Assembly: GCA_027293665.1 (NCBI GenBank)
Contig: JAPUFN010000354.1
Coordinates: 1 to 19,872 of the forward strand
Reading direction: 5' to 3'
DNA length: 19,872 nt
Source: Gammaproteobacteria bacterium
GTDB taxonomy: Bacteria; Pseudomonadota; Gammaproteobacteria; Pseudomonadales; Azotimanducaceae
The notes under the pieces were generated by a model, which saw only the letters and a list, made by a program, of their open reading frames with translations, was not told the origin of the DNA and ran no database searches. The translations under genes were made by a program, and so were the position numbers. Positions 15,073 through 19,872 of this stretch are shown in pieces (within the stretch, counting starts at the first letter, position 1; every line of letters begins with the position of its first letter).

Positions 15073-16043
15073 TAGGGAACGGGGACCTGTTCAATCAGGG
15101 TGTCGATCACGTCATCCGTGGTCACACCCTGTGCTTCTGCATCAAAACTCAGGATCAGTCTGTGTCGCAGAGCGTCGTGAACGATGCTCTGCACGTCCTC
15201 GGGCGTCACGAAATCCCGCTCGTCGAGCCAGGCCAGGGCTCTTGCACATAGATCCATGGCGATTGTGCCGCGCGGGCTCGCACCGTATTCCAGCCATTGA
15301 CCGAGATCACCGCGTGCTTCACGCGACGCCATGGTCAGTGCGACGATGTAGCGTTCAATGGGCTCTGCCATGAACAGATTCAAAATGGACTGGCGCGCAG
15401 CAAAAATATCGTTTTCCGTGAGCCGGTAGGGCGGGGTTGCCGTGGTCTTGCGCTGTTTAGTTTCGGCGCGCACGAGGTGGAGTATCTCTGTTTCTGATTT
15501 TTCATCGGGGTAGACGACATTAACGTGCAGCAAAAACCGGTCGAGCTGAGCTTCAGGCAGCGGATACGTGCCTTCCTGTTCGATCGGGTTCTGTGTTGCC
15601 ATAACAAGGAACAGATCCGGTAACGGGAACGTCTCCCGTCCAACACTGACCTGATGTTCCCCCATGGCCTCGAGCAGAGCCGACTGGACCTTTGCCGGTG
15701 CCCGGTTCACCTCATCGGCGAGCAGCAGATTGTGGAATACCGGTCCATGCTGGAATTTAAACGAACCGTCTTCCGGACGGTATACCTCGGTGCCCGTAAT
15801 GTCGCTCGGCAGGAGGTCAGGGGTGAACTGAATACGGTGGAAGTCACCATCCACCGCGGCCGCCAATTCTTTGATCGCCCGCGTCTTGGCAAGACCGGGC
15901 GCGCCTTCCACGAGCAGGTGGCCGCCGCAGAGCAGCGCGGTCATCAACCGCTGCAACAGGACTTCCTGGCCGATGATTCGTTTGCTCAGCCAACCTGTGA
16001 CCGCCGAGATCTTTTCCTGCTGGGCGGATTCTACAGCTTCCAT
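15072..16043 (-). CDS. moxR: MoxR-family AAA+ ATPase
   Basis: A cytoplasmic AAA+ ATPase of 323 residues from the ATG at 16043. Walker A is GAPGLAKT (47-54), Walker B is LLLADEVNR (106-114), sensor 1 lies in MATQNPIEQEGTYPLPEAQL, and the arginine-finger motif PEAQLDRF is at 163-170. The C-terminal lid domain contains the SPRGT segment usual in MoxR. MoxR ATPases act as chaperone-like remodellers, commonly of VWA-domain proteins, and here the likely clients are in the same operon. A GTG at 16058 would add 5 residues. I favour the ATG, since a GGGAG lies upstream of it, though at a long spacing of 14 bases, and the GTG has no properly spaced site. It is the first gene of a six-gene overlapping operon, so its upstream region controls all of them. 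Confidence 0.95.
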   Translation of the reverse strand: MEAVESAQQEKISAVTGWLSKRIIGQEVLLQRLMTALLCGGHLLVEGAPGLAKTRAIKELAAAVDGDFHRIQFTPDLLPSDITGTEVYRPEDGSFKFQHGPVFHNLLLADEVNRAPAKVQSALLEAMGEHQVSVGRETFPLPDLFLVMATQNPIEQEGTYPLPEAQLDRFLLHVNVVYPDEKSETEILHLVRAETKQRKTTATPPYRLTENDIFAARQSILNLFMAEPIERYIVALTMASREARGDLGQWLEYGASPRGTIAMDLCARALAWLDERDFVTPEDVQSIVHDALRHRLILSFDAEAQGVTTDDVIDTLIEQVPVP

Positions 16044-16083
16044 ATTAATGTCGATCACTCCCGTTCATGGCATCTCGCCGCAC

Positions 16084-16104
16084 GTGGGACGCAGCGCATC
16101 CCAC
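16084..16104. promoter_or_regulatory. Inverted repeat in the moxR leader
   Basis: Arms GTGGGA and TCCCAC pair perfectly across a 9-base centre, and two further pairs form inside it after one mismatch. The element lies about 40 bases upstream of the moxR ATG and downstream of the candidate TACAAT -10 box. It could be an RNA hairpin in the moxR leader or a protein-binding site. No T-run follows on either strand, so it does not look like a terminator. Confidence 0.35.
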
Positions 16105-16212
16105 TCGTCCAACGTTTACTTGTTTGCGCCGGAAAAGTCCATTTGGCCTCACCGGGGCGGCTATTGTACGGGTAATCGCTTGAAAAACACGTTGGATTTG
16201 CGGCTCGGATTT

Positions 16213-16226
16213 CGGCCGATCGGCTG
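16213..16226. promoter_or_regulatory. Palindrome centred on GCCGATCGGC
   Basis: GCCGATCGGC (16215-16224) is a perfect 10-base palindrome, extended by one wobble and one further pair to 14 bases. It sits near the middle of the divergent region, about 180 bases from both start codons. It may be an operator, but a GC-rich 10-base palindrome can occur by chance. Confidence 0.2.
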
Positions 16227-16266
16227 AGATCAAACAAAGACTCTCAAGCAGTGGACCGATTCACGC

Positions 16267-16305
16267 ATTCGCGACTCGAATTCAACGCTCGGCATACTAC
16301 CGAGC
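16267..16305. promoter_or_regulatory. Two adjacent dyads upstream of amtB
   Basis: The first dyad has arms ATTCG and CGAAT with a 5-base spacer (16267-16281). The second has arms GCTCGG and CCGAGC with a 7-base loop (16287-16305). They lie one after another about 100-140 bases before the amtB ATG, where activator or repressor sites are often found. Neither matches the NtrC consensus (TGCACY-N5-GGTGCA) by eye. The second could also form a small RNA stem, but no T-run follows. Confidence 0.3.
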
Positions 16306-16407
16306 CACTGCGGACGTGCTGCAGGGCCTAGCCACGCTGGGCGATCTTAAGTAGAGTCACGACCGGGGACAACAGCAAATAAATTCGACGGGTCAGAGGG
16401 GATACTT

Positions 16408-17715
16408 ATGTGGCGCTCTTCGCGGTCATACGCGCACTTGATGCAGGTTTTTCTAGGTCTTTTGCTTCTCATCAGTTCACCATCGGCATTCGCCGAGGAT
16501 GCGCTGAATCAGGCTGACACCGCCTGGATTCTTACGGCGACGGCGCTCGTTTTGTTCATGACGATTCCTGGCTTATCGCTTTTTTACGCCGGCCTGGTGC
16601 GCAGTAAGAACGTCTTGAGCGTGCTCATGCAGTGTTTTGCACTGACCTGCATGATCTCGATCCTCTGGGTGATCGCGGGATACAGCATCGCATTCGATGA
16701 CCAGGGTTACGGTATCGTCGGCGGGCTTGGCAAGATATTCATGAATGGAGTCGGTGAAGACAGCTTGACGGGAACTATTCCCGAGTCTGCCTTTTCGCTC
16801 TTCCAGCTCACTTTCGCCATCATTACTCCGGCGCTCATCCTCGGTGGGTTTGCCGAAAGAATGCGTTTCTCTGCGGTTCTCCTTTTCAGTGCAGCCTGGG
16901 CGCTGCTGATCTATGCACCACTGTGTCACTGGGTGTGGGGTGGTGGCTGGCTCGGCGAGCTGGGTCTGATGGATTTCGCCGGTGGTACCGTCGTGCACAT
17001 CAGTGCCGGTACTGCTGCGATTGTCTGTGCCATCGTTCTCGGTAAACGGCGGGGCTTTCCGGAGCAGCCGATGACGCCGCACAACATGACGCTCGCCATG
17101 GCCGGTGCCGGAATGCTGTGGGTTGGCTGGTTTGGTTTCAATGGTGGCAGCGCACTCGCGTCCAACGGCGACGCAGCAATGGCGATGTTCGCGACCCACA
17201 CTTCCGCGGCGGCAGGTGCTTTCACGTGGATGATGTGTGAGTGGATTCGTTTCGGCAAACCCAGCGCTCTGGGAGCAGTAACCGGAATGGTCGCGGGACT
17301 GGGTACCATCACCCCGGCGTCGGGCTACGTCGGACCGGCGGGCGCGCTGGTGATAGGCATCAGCGCCGGTGTCGTCTGTTTCATTGCGACGAACTATCTC
17401 AAACGGACGCTCAAAATCGATGATTCGCTCGACGTTTTTCCGGTTCACGGCGTCGGCGGCATACTCGGCACGCTGCTGACAGCGGTATTTGCCAGCAATG
17501 CGCTGGGGATTTTCAGTGGTCAGGAAGACATTCAGATCCTCGATCAGCTTGGCATACAGGCGATTGGTGTACTGGCGACGCTGGCCTACGTCGGCATCGG
17601 GACGTTCATCCTGCTGAAGATCGTCGATGTGCTGGTCGGCGTCCGGGTCAGCGAAGAAATGGAAATCGAGGGGCTCGACATCACGCAGCACAATGAGCGC
17701 GGCTACGATCTCTAA
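16408..17715 (+). CDS. amtB: Ammonium transporter AmtB
   Basis: A 435-residue Amt family transporter that moves ammonium across the inner membrane. A signal peptide (about 1-29, ending SAFA) is followed by eleven predicted transmembrane helices, as in E. coli AmtB. The pore twin histidines are H197 (GGTVVHISAG) and H347 (VFPVHGVGG), and D189 corresponds to E. coli D160; all three are offset by 29 from the E. coli mature numbering. The C-terminal tail holds the conserved GLDITQHNERGY segment, part of the GlnK-regulated cytosolic tail, so PII control is likely. Unusually, no glnK gene is adjacent: upstream is the gap shared with moxR and downstream is the convergent ddl. The start is supported by AGAGGGG at 16395-16401, 6 bases before the ATG. 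The family call is secure. Confidence 0.97.
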   Translation: MWRSSRSYAHLMQVFLGLLLLISSPSAFAEDALNQADTAWILTATALVLFMTIPGLSLFYAGLVRSKNVLSVLMQCFALTCMISILWVIAGYSIAFDDQGYGIVGGLGKIFMNGVGEDSLTGTIPESAFSLFQLTFAIITPALILGGFAERMRFSAVLLFSAAWALLIYAPLCHWVWGGGWLGELGLMDFAGGTVVHISAGTAAIVCAIVLGKRRGFPEQPMTPHNMTLAMAGAGMLWVGWFGFNGGSALASNGDAAMAMFATHTSAAAGAFTWMMCEWIRFGKPSALGAVTGMVAGLGTITPASGYVGPAGALVIGISAGVVCFIATNYLKRTLKIDDSLDVFPVHGVGGILGTLLTAVFASNALGIFSGQEDIQILDQLGIQAIGVLATLAYVGIGTFILLKIVDVLVGVRVSEEMEIEGLDITQHNERGYDL

Positions 17716-17728
17716 CTCCGATCTCTAA
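17706..17728. repeat. Short tandem duplication at the amtB stop
   Basis: The ten bases CGATCTCTAA occur twice with a 3-base spacer (17706-17715 and 17719-17728), giving a 13-base repeat period. The first copy contains the last codons and the TAA stop of amtB. It looks like a local slippage duplication with no evident function. The remaining 42 bases to the ddl stop show no clear terminator. Confidence 0.6.
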
Positions 17729-17770
17729 AGGAAGCCTGCCGGTGAACGAGTTGTAGAAAATCCGGTCTGG

Positions 17771-18742
17771 CTAAGTGGCCTGTCTCGCCACTCCGCCGGC
17801 ACGGCGTAGCGCGCTGCGCACGAGTACATCCATCAGTTCCGGAAAGTCCATCCCGATTGCGCGCGCGCCATCGGGATAGAGACTGGTGGGTGTCATGCCA
17901 GGCAGCGTATTGACTTCGAGCAGCACGATATCGCCCGCGTCAGTGACAATAAAATCCGCTCGCGACAGATCTTCCAGATCCAGTGACTGATGCGCTGCGA
18001 GCGCGATGTCCTGCAGGCGCGTATTCAACTCATCTGCCAGCGGTGCAGGAATGATGTGTTCGCTTTTGCCTTTCGTGTAGCGGTTGGTGTAGTCGTACCA
18101 TTCATCGCTTGCCGTGCGGATTTCAGTGACGGGTAGAGCTCGGGCATCGGCCCCTTCGAGATCGAGGACACCCACGGTAATCTCAAGGCCGAGGATGTAG
18201 GACTCCACCAGAACGCCGCCGCCAAAGGCCAGAGCCGCGGTGATCGCTTCGCGTAAGTCACCCCCATTGGCAATCAATGTCACGCCGAGTGCCGAGCCCT
18301 GACTGAGCGGCTTGATGACAACCCGGTCGCCGAGCGATTCCCGAATAAGCCGGTCCGCATCCGCGCTATCGGTGCCGCTGGCAATCAGAACATCGTCTGC
18401 CACGGGCAACCCGTTACGCCGGAAAATCGCCTTGGCGATGCTCTTGTCCATTGCCGCTGCGCTACCGTGAACTCCAGCACCGACGTAGGGAAACCCAAGA
18501 ATTTCCAGGAAACCCTGGACGGTGCCGTCTTCCCCGGGCGGGCCATGCAGAGCCGGAAAAACGACATCTGGAGCGGCACTCAGGAGTGCCTGGGCCGTCG
18601 TCGCATCCAGTTCAACGAGATCGGCCTTGTGGCCGGCCTTTGTGAGTGCGTTTGCGACCTCTGTGGCAGATGCCCGGGAAACTTCGGCTTCAGCCGATGG
18701 GCCACCCATCAGGACTGCAATGTTGAGCTTGCTACTGGTCAA
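17771..18742 (-). CDS. ddl: D-alanine--D-alanine ligase
   Basis: Joins two D-alanines with ATP, providing the dipeptide at the end of the peptidoglycan stem peptide, in the cytoplasm. The protein has 323 residues with the three-domain ATP-grasp order. The N-terminal VLMGGPSAEAEVS includes E20, matching E. coli DdlB E15. HGPPGEDG is at 66-73, the ATP-grasp lysine segment VVIKPLSQGSALGV at 141-154, and LLEVNTLPGMTPTSL at 274-288. The omega loop (EWYDYTNRY, 214-222) keeps tyrosines where D-Ala-D-lactate ligases have phenylalanine, so the normal D-Ala-D-Ala product is expected. The start is TTG at 18742, overlapping the peptidase stop by 4 bases, with a GGATG upstream as a weak ribosome site. It lies outside any mur/fts cell-wall cluster. 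Confidence 0.95.
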   Translation of the reverse strand: MTSSKLNIAVLMGGPSAEAEVSRASATEVANALTKAGHKADLVELDATTAQALLSAAPDVVFPALHGPPGEDGTVQGFLEILGFPYVGAGVHGSAAAMDKSIAKAIFRRNGLPVADDVLIASGTDSADADRLIRESLGDRVVIKPLSQGSALGVTLIANGGDLREAITAALAFGGGVLVESYILGLEITVGVLDLEGADARALPVTEIRTASDEWYDYTNRYTKGKSEHIIPAPLADELNTRLQDIALAAHQSLDLEDLSRADFIVTDAGDIVLLEVNTLPGMTPTSLYPDGARAIGMDFPELMDVLVRSALRRAGGVARQAT

Positions 18743-19872
18743 TTAATCGCATCCACATTGTCGATTTCAACTGCCGCGAGAGAATCGGCCGGCGTTATGC
18801 CGAAAATCCGGCAGAAGAAAGCGTACTCTGCTTCCAGCGCGCGGATGATATTCGCCGCCGCGCGGAAGCCATGGCCTTCTTCCGGAAACTCCAGGTAAGC
18901 CACAGGAATGCCTTTTTCGCGGAGCGCGTTCACCATGCCGAGCGCCTGGTTGGGCGGTACAACTTTGTCTTCGCCACCCTGAAAAAAAATGACGGGACAG
19001 TCTAGGGCGTCGATGTGCTCAATGGGGGAACGCGCAATCAACGCTTCTTCGCTACCGATCAGACCTTCGAGGTAACGCGATTCGAATTTGTGGGTGTCTG
19101 CCGCCAGTGCAGTCAGGTCGCCAATCCCGTAGTGACTCGCACCAGCACGAAAGGTGTGAGTGGTTGTGAGTGCCGAAAGCGTTGTATAGCCACCCGCACT
19201 GCCGCCGCGGATCGCAACGCGTAGTGGATCGATTCTATTCGTCGCTGAGAGAAACCTTACGCCGTCTTCGCAATCGGTAACATCAAGCTCGCCCCAGTGG
19301 CCATCCAGCGCTTTGCGATAGGCTCGGCCAAAGCCGGTACTGCCCCGGTAATTGACGTCGAGCACAGCCCAACCACGACTCGTGTAGTACTGAATTTTGT
19401 AGTTCAGTGAGCGCCCTGCGGACGAGGTTGGGCCACCATGGCTCATGACCAGTAGTGGCGGTCGCTCGGAATCCGCGCCGCGGCAGGTGGCGTTTTGTGG
19501 CGGATAGAAGTAAGCGTGAGCGCAACGACCATCCCGCGTTGGAAATTCCAGCGGCTCGGCACTGGCGATATTATCGCGCGCAATCTCTGGTGACGGTGAC
19601 TCATGAAGCGTAACCGCGTGGTGATTTTGCAGATCGTAGGCAATGATTGCAGTGGTGCGGTCAGCGAACGCGCCGATGAACAGTAACTGACCCTCGTGCG
19701 CACAGAGATAGTCGAAACTGACCCACGGATCGCCATCGCCGGTGATTGGCGTGGCCATCAAGGTGGCGGTGTTGATGACCAGTAATTCCTGACCCTCTGC
19801 TGTCTGACGAACAATGGCCACATGCGCATCATCGAGTGCAACGAAATCGGTAAGACCGAATACCCAGGGTGC
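18739..19872 (-). CDS. S9-family serine peptidase (5' end outside window)
   Basis: The frame is open to the right edge, giving 377 visible residues, so the start lies beyond the window. The C-terminal part is a complete alpha/beta-hydrolase domain of prolyl oligopeptidase type (MEROPS S9, acylaminoacyl-peptidase branch). Counting from the edge, the catalytic Ser is S225 in RGGSAGGY, Asp is D302 in GGEDKVVP and His is H334 in EEGHGF; SHGGPT (144-149) is the oxyanion loop and NYRGSTGFGR follows the usual strand. The visible N-terminal 100 residues are the last blades of the beta-propeller that gates access to the active site. No conclusion about a signal peptide is possible. Substrates are probably short peptides. 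A GTG at 19821 exists but is internal to the domain. The stop overlaps the ddl start, so the two genes are cotranscribed. Confidence 0.93.
   Translation of the reverse strand, partial: APWVFGLTDFVALDDAHVAIVRQTAEGQELLVINTATLMATPITGDGDPWVSFDYLCAHEGQLLFIGAFADRTTAIIAYDLQNHHAVTLHESPSPEIARDNIASAEPLEFPTRDGRCAHAYFYPPQNATCRGADSERPPLLVMSHGGPTSSAGRSLNYKIQYYTSRGWAVLDVNYRGSTGFGRAYRKALDGHWGELDVTDCEDGVRFLSATNRIDPLRVAIRGGSAGGYTTLSALTTTHTFRAGASHYGIGDLTALAADTHKFESRYLEGLIGSEEALIARSPIEHIDALDCPVIFFQGGEDKVVPPNQALGMVNALREKGIPVAYLEFPEEGHGFRAAANIIRALEAEYAFFCRIFGITPADSLAAVEIDNVDAIN

Larger units (their letters stand above)
16044..16407. other. moxR-amtB divergent intergenic region with several dyads
   Basis: This is the only stretch over 300 bases without a gene. 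I see no protein-coding frame with plausible composition, no RNA gene and no mobile element. It should hold the promoter of the moxR-bat operon (minus strand) and that of amtB (plus strand). It contains four short inverted repeats, listed separately, and a TACAAT on the minus strand at 16163-16168 that could be a -10 box for moxR, giving a leader of about 115 bases, although no good -35 box is visible. By eye I find no sigma-54 -24/-12 element of the TGGCAC-N5-TTGCA type for amtB. The AGAGGGG at 16395-16401 is a strong ribosome site for amtB. Confidence 0.6.

Noticed and set aside
16573..17691. Long open frame (372 codons) on the minus strand opposite amtB
   Set aside because: Its protein is rich in Arg, His, Asp and Glu with no hydrophobic core or motif, and it mirrors amtB, whose identity is certain. 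It is a by-product of codon bias.
17716..17770. Terminator between convergent amtB and ddl
   Set aside because: Searched by eye on both strands; no stable stem followed by a T-run was found.
1..19872. Mobile elements, CRISPR arrays, tRNA or rRNA genes, phage genes
   Set aside because: No spaced direct repeats, transposase or integrase motifs, or RNA gene signatures were seen anywhere in the window.

Overview
This window is chromosomal DNA of a gammaproteobacterium, moderately GC-rich and densely coded. The evidence for the host is the gene set: an aminopeptidase N of the PepN type (GAMEN and HEYFH motifs, about 890 residues), a CysE close to the enterobacterial form, a GlpG-like rhomboid next to DUF2797 and pepN, and a six-gene moxR-bat operon in the order found in Pseudomonas-like genomes. 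From memory, P. aeruginosa carries the moxR-bat genes and the rhomboid/DUF2797/pepN genes in the same chromosomal neighbourhood. I see no phage, transposon, CRISPR, tRNA or rRNA signal, and nothing that looks recently acquired.

Left part (1-4760). The 3' end of an unrecognised gene with a C-terminal coiled coil converges on a small four-helix membrane protein. A FrnE-type DsbA-family oxidoreductase follows on the plus strand. It converges on a two-gene minus-strand unit of cysE (serine O-acetyltransferase, first step of cysteine synthesis) and a small zinc-ribbon protein. Next is a minus-strand pair, xdhC and a mocA-like nucleotidyltransferase. These are maturation factors for molybdenum hydroxylases, but no hydroxylase gene is present.

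Middle (4761-9247, plus strand). A rhomboid intramembrane protease, a cysteine-rich DUF2797 protein and pepN. The rhomboid and DUF2797 genes are one base apart; pepN follows after 88 bases. The rhomboid start codon is only 30 bases from the divergent xdhC start.

Right-centre (9264-16043, minus strand). A tightly overlapping operon in transcription order: moxR AAA+ ATPase, DUF58 protein, DUF4381 membrane protein, BatA (VWA), a BatB/BatC fusion (VWA plus TPR) and BatD. Every junction overlaps (TAATG, TAATG, GTGA, an 8-base overlap, GTGA) and three of the genes start with GTG. In this family MoxR is thought to act as a chaperone-like ATPase on membrane-anchored VWA proteins, with roles in envelope or oxidative stress tolerance.

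Right end. A gap of about 360 bases holding several inverted repeats separates moxR from the divergent ammonium transporter gene amtB, which has no glnK beside it. amtB converges on a minus-strand pair, an S9-family serine peptidase (5' end outside the window) and a D-Ala-D-Ala ligase with a TTG start overlapping the peptidase stop.

Overall this is mostly housekeeping DNA. The points most worth a second look are the GIY-YIG-like stretch in DUF2797, the degenerate metal-binding motif in the DUF58 protein, the shortened CysE tail, the peptidase-ddl coupling and the dyads between moxR and amtB. I did not find convincing evidence of a wholly new system.
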